Below are positions 10,805 to 22,172 of a DNA stretch of 64,000 nt, piece after piece. Source of the stretch: Euleptes europaea (lineage: Eukaryota > Chordata > Lepidosauria > Squamata > Sphaerodactylidae); the NCBI RefSeq assembly GCF_029931775.1, contig NC_079316.1, forward strand, positions 64,172,064 to 64,236,063. Direction: 5' to 3'. Within the stretch, counting starts at the first letter, position 1; each line of letters opens with the position of its first letter. Under the pieces are notes generated by a model. It made no database searches. It had not been told where the DNA came from and was given only the letters and a program-made list of their open reading frames with translations. A program made the position numbers and the translations under genes.

Positions 10805-11978
10805 TGACTAACATGTATTTGAAGAAGGTGAGTCTGGAGACTTATCCTATGATAGATCCCCTGACAAAGCCACAAGTGAAACACGATGGGATCAGGAAGT
10901 AACAGTAAAGGAATTATTCAGCATCTTGATTCTTTTTTTCTGTTTGCTAACATGTATTTGACAAAGTTCTGGCCAATGAAAACTGACACCGCATGAAATT
11001 CGTTAGCTTTGTAAAACCAAAACATCTTTTTTTCATCTTCCATGAGATTTTACCACAAGAGGGCTCCTACACCAAATCTTTAGTGTGCGGAATGGAGGGG
11101 GGAAGCGGGCTTGTCGTTCTTAATAAATACATATCGTGAGATGCACCCTCATCATGGATATTACATATGACCTTGTTCCTGTGCCTGATGATCCACCAAG
11201 CATCATTATTCTCACAACACCTCAGCTCCAAAGAACAACTGAGAGAGCCTCCAAGCTTCCAGCTAGCACATCAATTATACTTAAGGGCTGATCCAGGATG
11301 GAGTATAATGAACAAAACAAAACAAAATTCAGAATGAATTATGTCTTTTTACAAAGTTCTCTGATAAAGGAATTCATATTACAAAATCAATCCAATGGTG
11401 ATTTCCATGGGTTTCAGTGGGAAACACATTTAAAGGTTTAACTTACACTCACCTTAGGGATAGAGGGAATCACTGTTGGATGCATAGAAGTTATACCTGT
11501 AGCACCACTTCTGCTTATTCAAGGGATCCTTCCTCACTCCCAAATTTAAGGCAAATGGGAGAAATGTTGGGGCCTCTGTCTCAATCCCACTCACCCCCCC
11601 AGTATCTACAACCCTACCAATTTGCCAGTGTGTGCATGCACAACTTCTGCCTCTGTCCCATGCAGGGAAGTCAGGATATCCGCCTACTGCAGGGCCAGGG
11701 ACATAGCCCCTCCCTATTGCAACCCCCAAATCTGTCCTGCCTGCCTGTCAGCAGCACAAAGATTTATCCCTGCCTAACAGGCGTAACATCAGAGATTGAA
11801 ACTACTGAAGCAAACCTAGGACCTAAGCTTATACAAAAATCAGGAAAAAAAAATCCAAAGTCAGCATGACACGTAATGACCAACAGAAAATGGAAACACT
11901 ATGCACAGAAATACCGTGTTGTTTAGGAAGACTTAACTGTTGAAATTAGATTACATTCTTATCAGGAACACATCTGTT
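10805..11978. other. Intergenic, nothing recognised
   Basis: I see no gene, RNA or repeat boundary. The open frame at 11417-11869 resembles nothing I know and has no splice or codon support. Confidence 0.45.
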
Positions 11979-12656
11979 AACATCTGAGCACCGGTTAACA
12001 CATCTCCCTTGCTGCCCCTCCTATCTCCTGCTGTCTAGAAAACTGAAACCAGACAGCAAGACACCAGAATAACTCTCCTATTGTAAGATTTCCAAGCACT
12101 CTTGAATTGCAGAAATAGTTCTGGTTTTGTTCAGTGCATTGATTATATTTATGAAAGCAGTGGTTTGGGTCAGAAGATCTTGATTACTAATTTTGACTAT
12201 GCATCCATAATATGCAGGTAAATGCTAAAATGTTTGAAAAACGCTATAATGTTTGAAAGAGAAAAGATGTATCTGTAAACATACGTGGGCAGGTTGTCTA
12301 CACGTGACTGGGTGATGATTCCTCACAACATGGGTATCATTATGGTAAACTCTTTTCAAACATTAAGGAAGAGGTGATGGACAAACAGCTTACCTGCTAT
12401 ATGAACTTATATCAGCCCTAAGTTACCGATAATGGTTCCTGGAAAATGACAGCTCTTCAAACAGACCCTAGGGATAGGTCTGTCAGTGGTTGCTCACATG
12501 AGAAAATCATTCATCATCAGTTACAGACCACCCAAGAGGGTTCCTGCTGAAGAAACAAATCCTGTGACCTAACCCAGTTCCAGCTCTGGCCCTTTATCTT
12601 TTATAACGGGACTATCACTATCAACTCATTTGCCTTTCTGTTAACCGGTGCTCAGA
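11979..12656. mobile_element. Candidate DNA element with TGAGCACCGGTTAAC terminal repeats
   Basis: The left end CTGAGCACCGGTTAACA (from about 11979) is mirrored on the right by TGTTAACCGGTGCTCAG (to about 12655). The two ends are about 675 bp apart. A 17-bp inverted match at this spacing is unlikely by chance. I cannot see a convincing target duplication, so the superfamily is open. The interior has no coding resemblance. Confidence 0.55.
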
Positions 12657-13613
12657 ATCATTAATCATAAACAAACGAAGCACATTCATGTTTGCTCATA
12701 CAGCTGAACCAAAAAAACAGAAGAGTCATCCCTTCAGCAGCAACCCCCCCCCCCAAAAAAAAGGCAACTGAAGAACAAGGTCACGGGTAGTGACAAAAAT
12801 AGTCATTCAAGCAATAGCACATCACAAGCCCACTGGAGACAAAATATGTAGAATTATGCAATACACTGAAAAATACTAACATTAAGGGGAACCCCCCAGA
12901 ATAAACACAAAGTGAAAAAGAAACTGATGAGGCTCTAAAAGGATGAGGAAGTAATTCTGCCTTACTCTGATACCCAAAGAGTTACAATTGTATGGTCCAC
13001 ATTCAACATGTGGACTAAAGTGTAAAGTGGGTTTAATGTCGATACACAGGCCCTATAGCTCTGCAATTTACCACTTTTTTTCTATGAGAGATGACTGTAC
13101 AGCCCTGCCAAAGTAGCCACTTGGGTGCTCGTTCATAAGCAATGTTCCTTTAACGCACTGTTTAATTTAATCCACTGTTCATTTGAGGTAGCATTCTGAA
13201 CTTCTATTTGTACCGATGATGAACTGATTATCTGTGCACTTCACTCTCATATTAGTGGAAGAGAAAAATTAGAGCAGCAACCTACACCTTCAAGAATATA
13301 TGATACAGTTTTTCTATCTGTAGCCCTTTCAGAGATCTTTAGTAGCAAGGAGGTGTCCTTAAAATATGCAATACCTCCAAAGATGGGTGGAACTTCATCT
13401 TTTGCGAACAAATGAGTAGGAGTATGTTTGTTGGTGCCTATGTAACACAAGTTACCTTGCTTGCCAGACCAGAAGTACATCTATTACAAGTTCTACTAGG
13501 ACATATCCTAGTGTAATTCGGTAAGGGTATGGAAGAGAAGATTAAGGTATTGAATTTATAGTGCAATTCCATGCAGAGTTACCCCAGCCAAACCCACTGA
13601 TTTCAATGAACTA
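12657..13613. other. Intergenic, nothing recognised
   Basis: Only short chance frames and no named repeat ends are present. Confidence 0.45.
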
Positions 13614-14115
13614 ACAGCACATTCCTGACCTTCAAGGGCGAAAGCCCTTAGGAGGCCAGGAAGGGGCCGTGCCGACATTCGGGCCCCCCGCACTGGCGCC
13701 CAGGCTACTTACACCAGCATTAGTGGCCCCAGCACCGGCATGGAGGTCTGGACACCGGTCTCCGGATGCCACCAAGGCAGCACCGCCCCGTAACGCCGGC
13801 GGGACCTTCCACTGGCGTCCCACCACTGGGGTTCCGGGGGGCGTCCTGGGAGGCATTCCCAGGGGGAGGAGCTGTCGTTAGGCAGCCTCCTGTCCCCTTT
13901 CAGACCCAGATGCTGGCACTGAGAATGGCGCTGAGCCTGCTTTTTTGCAGGCGCAGCCTTGCTATTCTCTATGGGGCTTTCCCCCCATTTTACACGGAAA
14001 AAGCTGATTAAAGGCTTTTTTCGTGCTTTTAGTGTGTGTGTAACTTCTTAGGAGGAACCACGGCGGCGCCTCCTCCCCGCCGTCCCCACCTGCTGAAAGC
14101 TAAGGAATGGGCTGT
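13614..14115. mobile_element. GC-rich TIR element, copy 2
   Basis: It begins ACAGCACATTCCTGACCTTC and ends GGAATGGGCTGT. A short stem-loop AAGGGCGAAAGCCCTT sits just inside the left end and is shared with copy 3. The middle is dense in CCGGCAT/GCCGG motifs, and no protein-coding frame is recognisable. The flanks (AATGAACTA, TAGACTAAT) do not show a clean duplication. Confidence 0.65.
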
Positions 14116-14864
14116 TAGACTAATATAATTCTATAAAGGACTGAACTGTTAGTTCATGAAAGAGAAGGGAGTTCTGCATGTATCTTCAACACTGAAGAGA
14201 AAAAAAAGAACAAAGTGTTATTCTGACTAGATATATGTCTGTTAAGCAGAACATATTTCCCTCAGCTAGACAACATCAAATATGTATGGAACCTACTAAA
14301 CAGACCTGGCAGTGCGGAGGGTGAAAATTACGTTTCCGTAATTGGAGGCTGGATTTATTAAAATCAGAAAGCTGTGACTAAAATTTTGAAAAAAGTATGG
14401 ATCCAGCCTTGTTGTGTGAAAAGCATATTGGTGTAGTGCCTGAGAGTTCTGTCTATCAGCTGCATCTGGTACGTGAGCTCTCTCCTTTTTTAGACTCAGA
14501 CAAACTAGCCACAATGATTCATGCTTTTATAACCTTGTGGTCAGATTCCTGTAATGAGCTCTATGATGGACTGCCCTTGAAGAGAACCCAGAAACGTCAG
14601 CTGGTTCAGAATGTGGCAACCCAATTACTGTCAGGGCCTAGCCGATGGGAACATATCTTGCCTATTTTAAAACAGCAACATTGGCTGCCAGCTTATTTTG
14701 GCATTCAAGGTGCAAGTTATAGCCTTTAATGGCTTAGGACCCACATATCTAAACAACCATCTCTTCCTACATGCCCTCATATTTGATGGGCTGTCACTTA
14801 GAGGAGGGTAGAGAGCTGTTCCTATTGGCAGCAGAGGATAGGACACGCAATAATGGGTTTAAAT

Positions 14865-15100
14865 TGTGAGAAGAAAGGTACCGGCTGGATATTACGAAAA
14901 AAATTTTTTACAGAAAGAGTTGTTTGACAGTGGAATCAGCTACCTTGTGAGGTGGTGAGCTCCCCCTCACTGGCGGTCTTTAAGCAGAGGCTAGACAAGC
15001 ACTTGTCAGGGATGCTCTAGGCTGATCCTGCATTGAGCAGGTGGTTGGACTGGATGGCCTGCATGGCCCCATCCAACTCTATCATTTTATGATTCTTTAT
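14865..15100 (+). mobile_element. CR1 LINE 3-prime end
   Basis: The piece ends in GGTTGGACTGGATGGCCTGC, CCATCCAACTCTATCA and TATGATTCTT, the diagnostic CR1 3-prime terminus. Upstream, AGTGGAATCAGCTACCTTGT and GGTCTTTAAGCAGAGGC encode the VESAT..FKQRLDKHL-like ORF2 tail. It is inserted in the L2-type LINE. Confidence 0.8.
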
Positions 15101-15267
15101 GCTACCACCTGCTGGCTGTTCCCATGTTTAGGGTGGCCCTCTTGGCAGAGCCTGTGCTTTTTTCATCAGAGCTACCACCTATGGAACTGGCTCCCTGGGG
15201 AGGTGAGGGGGACACTGTCCCTAGAAGTGTTCAGGAGGTGCTGCCAGGACTTTTAATGGGGTGTACA

Positions 15268-17520
15268 CAGGGTTGCCAGCTCCGGGAATACCTGGAGATT
15301 TTTTGGGTGGAGCCGGAGGAAGGCGGGGTTTGAGGAGGGGAAGGACTTCAATGCTATAGAGTCTAAGTGCCAAAGCAGCCATTTTCTCCAGGTGAACTGA
15401 TCTCCACCCGATAGCAGTTGTAATAGCAGGAGATCACTAGCAACTAGGGCTGTCAATTTGGTTCGGCCTGAACTGAAAATCAACCGAATTTTCCTCGATT
15501 CGGCGCTTTTCTGTTCGGATGGATCCGAACTCCAAAATGGGAGAAATCCGGGAGGCCGAACTCTTCATGTTCGGTGAGTTCGGTGAGTAAATTCGGCGGA
15601 TTTGGTGGTTCGGCGGAGACGCATGCGCAGGAGCTGATCCGCCCGTTGGCAATCTGCTTTCTCCCGCAGCCAATGGTAACTCAGCAGATTCTTCTCATGG
15701 CCAATCACAGCATTGATTTGAAGTTTTGAACTGGCCAAGAGAAAGTTTAAAACGCTCGCCCATCCCTCCCTTCCCCACTGTCTTCCATTTTGGTGGCGAG
15801 AGATCCAGCCAGCAGAATTGGTGCGGTTGAGAGATCCACCCGAGTTCATCAGTTGGAACTGGTTTGAGGTTGTTTTGTGGTGTTTGTGTTGTGCGGGTGG
15901 TTGCTTTGCTTGGGGTTCCACGGTCCGGCCTAGCCTCCCCCCCCCAGGTTGGCTTGAGAAGGGCGAGCAGTCTCCGTGCGGAGGTGCGAGGAGGACCCTC
16001 TCGCCGCCGGGGCTCCCGCGTTCCCATCCCACCCCCCACCCCCCGGTGCTTGGGTGCCACTTGAGTTCATCCAGAGCTTTTGGCTTTTGGTTGTCTTGTG
16101 GTCTTTGAGTTGTGCGGGTGGTTGCTTTGCTTGCTTCTGCACTCACTGCCCCGCGAAGGGGCGGCTCTACTGCAGTCAAAACCAGACCGAGAAAACACTT
16201 CCTCAGAGGGGGAGAGGGAGGTGGGGGAGCAAAGCTTTCTGTTTCCCCCTTCTTCCTTTCCCATAAACGTTTCTCTGAGATTGGGGCGGTGTGGTTAGGG
16301 ACTACCGGCTGGCCTGGCTGAGCTGCAGTTTCACCCCGCCACAAGGACAATTGTTATCTCGGTCAAACAGTTTTCTGCCACTCCTTGGGGAGGTGGAGGG
16401 TAAGTCTGCCTCGCCAGTCGCCACTCGCCACACACAGAACTGTCCCGAACACCGGTCTGCACCAGAGGGTTTGGCACTTGCAAATTTCACGCCTGGGAGC
16501 ATGATCGGTTTCTGGCCACGCCCGGCGATTTGACAGGTGTCAATCAAGGTTGCTTTAACTTAAGCGGATGGCACCTGGTTTTCAGAACAAAAGAGAAGTT
16601 TGGCCTTTGAGGCGAATGTCCATCTTTTTTTGGGGGGGCCCTATCACCTATCACAGCTTCTTCACTCAGTTAGTAGGCTGTCCGAAACGTGGACAGCGAG
16701 CTGGAGCACTTGCAGCCAGTGCTCCATCTTCTCCATCAAACAGCTTAGGCAACCACGGACCTCATTAGGAAAGACAGGATGTCGCGTTTACGGTGGTCGT
16801 GAGTCCCGCGCACCTAATCTTTGCAACCGGGGATTGCCAAAAGCCGCTGGGCAGCCACACCTCAAAGTGGAAGATATACATTACACAGGAAAAGACTCTC
16901 TGAGAAAAAGAAGGGGGGCGTATGTCTTTCCCTTCCTCCAGCCACTTTTTGTAAGAGAGTTGGGTGGTCAATTAATTACTTCCTCCAGCCCGCGGAGCTG
17001 CCATGGGTGCAATGCTTATATTTCGCGCTTCACCCCGGCATGCAGTTTGTGAATTGCGTGGGCTCTCTCAGTCCAATGTATTGCATTGCATCATTTGCTT
17101 GAATGTGCAAATGCAGCCGAGCCGAGTCACGGACGGTCTATGCTTTGCGATGGGCAATTGGGGGAGGGCTTCCGGGATCCATATCTTGCCTCCCTAGGAC
17201 CCCATCGTCACCAAAATTGGCAGTCCTTTCAATAAGGGTCACAAGAAGCAATGATGAAAGTTTTGAACGTCCAGCTCTAACCCCCCCCCCCGCAGCCGCG
17301 GGAGGCCAAGAGTGATTGTTTAAAATTTAAATGGCAATATTTGGCCGAATATTTTGCCGAACTTTAATTTCTCGCCGAATTTAACGGATCCGAATCGGGG
17401 GAGTTCAGACTTCGGTGTGTACTGAATCCAGACGGGCCGAATTCGGCTGAATCCGAACTATACCGATTTTTTTTATTTTCAACAGCCCTACTAGCAACTA
17501 TCTGGAGGTTGGCAACTCTA
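15268..17520 (-). mobile_element. TAGGGTTGCCA-family hAT-like copy split by a nested element
   Basis: The left part 15268-15444 (CAGGGTTGCCAGCTCC, GGAGATTTTTTGGGTGG, CATTTTCTCCAGGTGAAC) and the right part 17491-17520 (CTGGAGGTTGGCAACTCTA) form one copy of the common 200-bp family. The target duplication is GGTGTACA / GGTGTACG (15260-15267 and 17521-17528). A second transposon occupies 15445-17490. Confidence 0.8.
15445..17490. mobile_element. hAT-like 2.05-kb element with CCGAA/TTCGG subterminal arrays
   Basis: The ends TAGGGCTGTCAA and TTCAACAGCCCTA are inverted repeats. They are flanked by a perfect 8-bp duplication CTAGCAAC (15437-15444 and 17491-17498). About ten TTCGG/CCGAA motifs lie in the first 170 bp and about eight in the last 150 bp, in both orientations. 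Such subterminal arrays are typical of transposase-binding sites in hAT elements. The interior is GC-rich (15620-16450) and includes an internal direct duplication (about 15838-15911 and 16060-16133). I see no transposase, so it appears non-autonomous. It is the youngest layer of the nest at 14.4-17.6 kb. Confidence 0.8.
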
Positions 17521-17645
17521 GGTGTACGCTGCAGGTGGATTTTCAATAGTGAGGGGAGTTTATTCTATATTTAAAATTTGGTTTTGGATTCCATCTTGGG
17601 CCATGGGAAAGATGGGATATAGATATTTTAAATGATTAATAATTA

Positions 17646-18042
17646 CAGAGAATATGAGATGTATCTATAGAATAAACGCTTATCTTCTTCCAGAACACTA
17701 TTCCCTGCCAGTATTTCACAGCTGAAAATAGGTTGATGGAGCCATGTGTGTTCTTTGCTGCCCCTAAAATTCTCCCTTCATCTTGTATTACATGGGGGGA
17801 CACAAACTGCTCAAATCAGCATACAGGCATGAAGAGTTACTAGTAAAGTAGGCAGGTGAAGGAGATGTGTAACGTCAACCACAATTCCCACTTCAGTGCA
17901 GAGTGTGGCAACGAGTCTGTCTGGAATTTCTCTTGTTGGCGATGGTTAGAACACCTCAGGTGAGTGATGCATTGCTGTGAGTGCTGAACTCTTTCAACGA
18001 CAAACAGTGGGAGATGGAAGAGAGAAGTGCTGGCATGAACTT
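17646..18042. other. Intergenic, nothing recognised
   Basis: About 400 nt lie between the L2 tail and the next SINE, without recognisable signals. Confidence 0.45.
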
Positions 18043-18360
18043 ACAAGAAGAAGAGTTGGTTTTTATACGCCGACTTTCTCTACCACTTAAGGGAGACTCA
18101 AATTGGCTTACAATCATCTTCCCTTCCCCTCCCCACAACAGACACCCTGTGAGGTAGGTGGGGCTGAGAAAGCTCTAAGAGAGCTGTGACTAGCCCAAGG
18201 TCACCCAGCTGGCCTTATGTGTAGGAGTGGGGAAACAAATCCAGTTCACCAGATTAGCCTCCACCACTCATGTGGAGGAGTGGGGAATCAAACCCGGTTC
18301 TCCAGATCACAGTCCACCACTCCAAACCACTGCTCCTAACCACTGTACCACACTGGCTCT
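18043..18360 (-). mobile_element. tRNA-derived SINE (Sauria type)
   Basis: In reverse complement it starts GAGAGCCAGTGTGGTACAGT, with a tRNA-like A-box region (GGTTAGGAGCAGTGG) and B-box region (GGTTTGATTCCCCACTCC). It ends in CATATAAAAACCAACTCTTC with TTC repeats at 18043. Flanks TGAACTTA and TCAACTTA suggest a target duplication. It is nearly full length and matches the copy at 26393. Confidence 0.85.
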
Positions 18361-20016
18361 CAACTTAGAAAACGTTCTAGGATGCTTCCAGATGGGGGGC
18401 ATGAAAACTCAGCCCTGCAATAGCAGCAGCAGCAAGCAGGGTAGGAACAGGTGGGAAGGAATGACATCCACACACCCTGTTCCCATAGCCCTTGCTCTGC
18501 TGCTGTCCTTCTCCCACTTCGGCTCCTCTCAGTTGTACCTGCATATGACAAAGGAACTCCCATAGCCCATAGACTACTTTTAAAGGGTATTTTTATTTTC
18601 CCCAGCCATGCTGTAGCACAGCTCAGTAAAAAAATGAAAAACAAAAACCTTTAAAGGGTTGAAAAGAGGTAGAATGAGAAGCTCACCTCCACCATTTGGA
18701 AGGCCATTCTCTCTGTCCTGGCTACATGGGTGCATCTACCCCTTTAAACTGCAGAAATTTTATCTGGAATCAAGAGGCAGCTACCCCTTTAAACTGCAGA
18801 AATACGATCAAGATCCCTACAGTTAAAAGTGATGTGGAAACTGAACAGTCCAACTAAAAGCTGAACTGGAATACAACTCTGGGCTTTCTCCCTTAAAATC
18901 CAGCACTAACCACTATACTACACTGCTCCAGATTGTAAACATGGTTGAGGTTTGAAAAGTGAAAAGCTCATACTTTCCTCTCTTTCAGAACAGTAAATTG
19001 CTTGATTGAGGGTAGATGAAATCTCTCCTCAGCTTAAGGACATGTCTGAGTGTTCTGAGTGGAAGATACGTTACCTTCTGTCCTCTTAAGGAAGGCTTCT
19101 GGTAAATGTTACCTTGGGAGCAATCTACACGGGTGTCTCTGCCAGCTCCCCCCCCCCAAATTATAAGTATCCCCCAAGTAACTTTCTAGAGAGGTTGGTG
19201 CTTGCCATTCATGCCCATCTGTATAAGGTGAGGAAAAGGAGGTAAGGGCTTTCCTATGGCCTAGTGATATCCCCTGATGTTGTTAGGTTCTGGGCCATTA
19301 TCCTTTTTGTCCACTGGATAAAGCAGCCATGACTATATTAGGCCACAATTTCAAACACCGTAGAGTTTTCAGACCCTTCACTTATACTGATTATTTAATC
19401 TAAGAACAATAGGCCCAAACTAATAATAAAAGTTTAGCTCCTCCATCATAAAAATCTGGGAAAAATTACTCCTCCTTTGCTGCTTGTAAAACAGAAGAAC
19501 CAAGGTCCTTTCGTGCGTCGCAGTTGCAAACGATCCTACATAGTCCAGAGAAGCGTATATTAAATTATATATATTCCTGGCACCAGCTGTGCAATGTTCA
19601 GCTGTGTTTTTGCCTTCTTTTTGCCTGGAGGTATAAGGGCTGGATAAGGTCAAAGGTGTGTCCGGAAGAAATGCCAAGGATCTCTTGCCGCTTGATTCCA
19701 GCCTGTGACTCGGAGCCTGCGGGTTGCAGCCTGGGGGCCTACAATAGCCAGCCTAGATTAAAAAGGACCTGCTCCGGATGTATTTGTTTTTGCTTTTTTA
19801 TTTGTTTTGGTTCTTTAATTTGTTAGGAAATTTCTGTTATCCACTTTGAGTTCCTTAGGAGAAAAGTGACCTAGAAATGCCTTAATAAACAAATGATTCT
19901 CCATTATACTCCTTGAAACACTCTTTGGCATGGGGGGGTAGGGAGGAGGGTAAGAGTGATGGGGTGGGGAGGTAGAAAGAGAAAGTTGGGGGTGGAGGGG
20001 AGAAAGAGAAAGTGAC
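18361..20016. other. Intergenic with weak LINE-like 3-prime tail
   Basis: Mostly unrecognised. About 18870-18935 resembles a reversed SINE head (CACTAACCACTATACTACAC). About 19790-19900 resembles a LINE 3-prime end (TTATCCACTTTGAGTTCCTT then AATAAAC). Confidence 0.4.
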
Positions 20017-20200
20017 ACTGGCGGGAGGTTTTTGGGGCAGAGCCTAAGGAGGGCAGGGTTTGAGGAGGGGAGGGACTTCAATGCCACAGAGTCCCATTGC
20101 CAAAGAGGCCATTTTCTCCAGGTGAACTGATCTCTAGCGGCTGGAGATCAGTTGTAATAGCAGGAGATCTCCAGCTACTACCTGGAGGTTGGCAACCCTA
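20017..20200 (-). mobile_element. TAGGGTTGCCA-family hAT-like MITE, one end missing
   Basis: It contains GGCGGGAGGTTTTTGGGGCA, TTCTCCAGGTGAACTGATCT and GGAGGTTGGCAACCCTA. The left terminal repeat is lost. Confidence 0.85.
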
Positions 20201-20879
20201 TGTATCAGGAAACAAGAACACCCCTTTATGCCTTGGTGGTTAAGTTACAGAAGCAGTCATTAGTTTGGGGGCAGCCAGCAAAATTCTGCCCTCCTGCATG
20301 CCCGCTGTATTTCCCTATGGAACAGTAGGTTTGAGGCCTGCATCAGCTGTGTGAGTGGTTAAAATAGTACATCTCAGGGTGTTGCCCACTGAGTTCATCA
20401 AATCATGTGTTTTCCTTTGCCAATAAAAATACATTTCAGTTTAATCCCATTAACAGTATAATAATTTATTGTACCGCTCTTGTATTAACAATACAGTGGG
20501 AAGTGACCTGCCCTATTTTACAACTCTTTAAGACTCTTTGGGTGCGTGCATTGCCAAACTGCCAACCAGCTCATTTTTCGGAAGCAGGTTTTAACTACGA
20601 AAGTGTAGCAAGGCTCTTGAAGTGTGAGCTGTTCAACTTACACAACTCTGTAATGTTTTGGAGTGAGTCATGTATGTGATTTTGCATGTGTCTGCAGTCT
20701 GGGCATTTTTCTGGCTAGAAGCATATATGAGCAAATCCTTTATGATATAGAGATAAAAACAGATCCTCAAACTGAAGTTTGCTGAAACGTTTCTGGAAAG
20801 GGAGGATTGACAAGTAGGAGTTTACATGTGGGGACCTGTAAGGAACTGGGAGGGATGGGGCATTCTCATTCTGCCTGCT

Positions 20880-21235
20880 TTTGCTTCTTTCCCTCTCCCT
20901 CCTTCTCTATCAATCTTCCCTCACCTCACCTCTTTCTCCCCTCACCCCTTCTGTGTCAATCTTCCCCCATCTTTTCCTCCACCTCTCTCGGACAATCTCC
21001 CCCTTCTTTCTCCTCTCACCCCTTCTTTCAATCTTCCCTCACCCCCTCTCTTTTTCCCACCACCACCTCTTCTTCCCTCACCCCTTCTTTCTCCCTTCAT
21101 CCCTTCTGTCAATATCCCTCCTCTTTCTCCCTCAACCCTTTCCCTCAATCTTCCCTCACCCCCTTTCTCCCACCACTCCTCTGTAAACCTCCCCCGTTTT
21201 TCTTTGCCTTTCCCTTCTTTGCCTCCCCACCACAT
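20880..21235 (+). repeat. Polypyrimidine tandem-like repeat
   Basis: About 350 nt of C/T-rich sequence contain repeated TTCTTTCTCCC, TCAATCTTCCCTCACC and CACCCCTTCT blocks with an irregular period near 30-40 nt. The Ser/Pro/Leu-rich open frames here are artefacts. Confidence 0.85.
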
Positions 21236-21427
21236 TGGCAGGGCCCCCTAGGAGCTGCCAGCCTGACTGCTGGAGCTGCGACAGCGGCAAAGATCCAGGA
21301 GAATGCTCAGATAAGTAATCCATTGTGCAGACATGATTGTTTTGGGGGGATTTAAACTCCCAAGCTTTTTTTTAAGTTATCAGATTTCTCTGCAACCTGC
21401 GCGCGGGGGTGGGGGGGTGTCCTCCAA

Positions 21428-21700
21428 GGGGGTTACCGCATTTGTATTCCCAGCGATGTATTAAGAGTTTGAAAATGTTATTAAAAAATACTGTTCGCGC
21501 TTTCTATGTATTCCCAGCGATGTATTAAGAGTTTGAAAACGTTATAAAAAATACTGTCCGCACTTTGGCCCCTTTAGCTGTGAAGACGTCTTCCAACCAT
21601 TTATAAGCCGTGGTATCCAAAAAACCCTTTAAAGCGATGTTTTTTACAACATTTTCAAACTCTTAATACATTGCTGATAATACAAAGTGCGATAACCCCC
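21428..21700. mobile_element. Palindromic-ended DNA element with internal 64-bp tandem duplication
   Basis: The left end GGGGGTTACCGCATTTGTAT, continuing AGCGATGTATTAAGAGTTTG, is mirrored on the right by CAAACTCTTAATACATTGCT and TACAAAGTGCGATAACCCCC, giving terminal repeats near 60 bp. The block TGTATTCCCAGCGATGTATT occurs twice (21443 and 21507), a period of 64 bp. No coding sequence is present. Confidence 0.75.
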
Positions 21701-21946
21701 CAAGTTTAGAGAAAAATCTCCTTTCTGTCAGCGTGGGCCCAATCTACAATTTAGGTATCAGTAGATCGTCCCACACTTCACTATTAGAATATATGACAAG
21801 TGGGGACCCACAAGAAATTTGCGGGAGCAGCTCTCCCATTCCCCCCACCATTGCTTCCTCCCCTCTCCCCCTACTTCTCTCATTCTATCATTCTTTCTCC
21901 CTCCTGCCACCCCTTTTCTTACTGTCTCTCCCCCATGCCTGTCACT

Positions 21947-22155
21947 TAGGGTTGCCAACCTCCAGGTAGTAGCAGGAGATCTCCTGCTATTACAACTGAT
22001 CTCCAGCCGATAGAGATCAGTTCCCCTGGAGAAAATGGCCACTTTGGCAATGGGACTCTATGGCATTGAAGTCCCTTCCCTCCTCAAACTCCACCCTCCT
22101 CAGGCTCTGCCCCAAAATCCTCCCGTCGGTGGCGAAGAGGGACCTGGCAACCCTA
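21947..22155 (+). mobile_element. TAGGGTTGCCA-family hAT-like MITE
   Basis: Full-length copy from TAGGGTTGCCAACCTCCAGG to GGACCTGGCAACCCTA. It lies head-to-head with the next copy, only 17 bp away. Confidence 0.9.
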
Positions 22156-22172
22156 CCATTATGCATTCTAAA

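Larger units (their letters stand above)
14396..17645 (+). mobile_element. L2-type LINE 3-prime end, interrupted by later insertions
   Basis: The + strand reads VRELSPFLDSDKLATMIHAF, then YDGLPLKRTQKRQLVQN and HWLPAYFGIQ. This is the C-terminal reverse-transcriptase tail of L2-type LINEs, and it includes the QLVQNAA-like motif. The same element resumes at about 15100-15259 (PPMELAPWGGE then REVFRR-like). After the nested insertions it ends at 17529-17645 with GGGAAAGATGGGATATAGAT and an AT-rich tail. The pieces are separated by a CR1 fragment and by a hAT-like stack. This LINE was therefore the oldest occupant of the site. Confidence 0.7.

Noticed and set aside
15565-16350. 261-codon minus-strand frame
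   Set aside because: It lies within the GC-rich interior of a transposable element, has no recognisable domain, and is overlapped by open frames in other phases, as expected from GC content.
20807-21355. 182-codon Ser/Pro/Leu-rich frame
   Set aside because: It is produced by the polypyrimidine repeat, with similar frames in all + phases.
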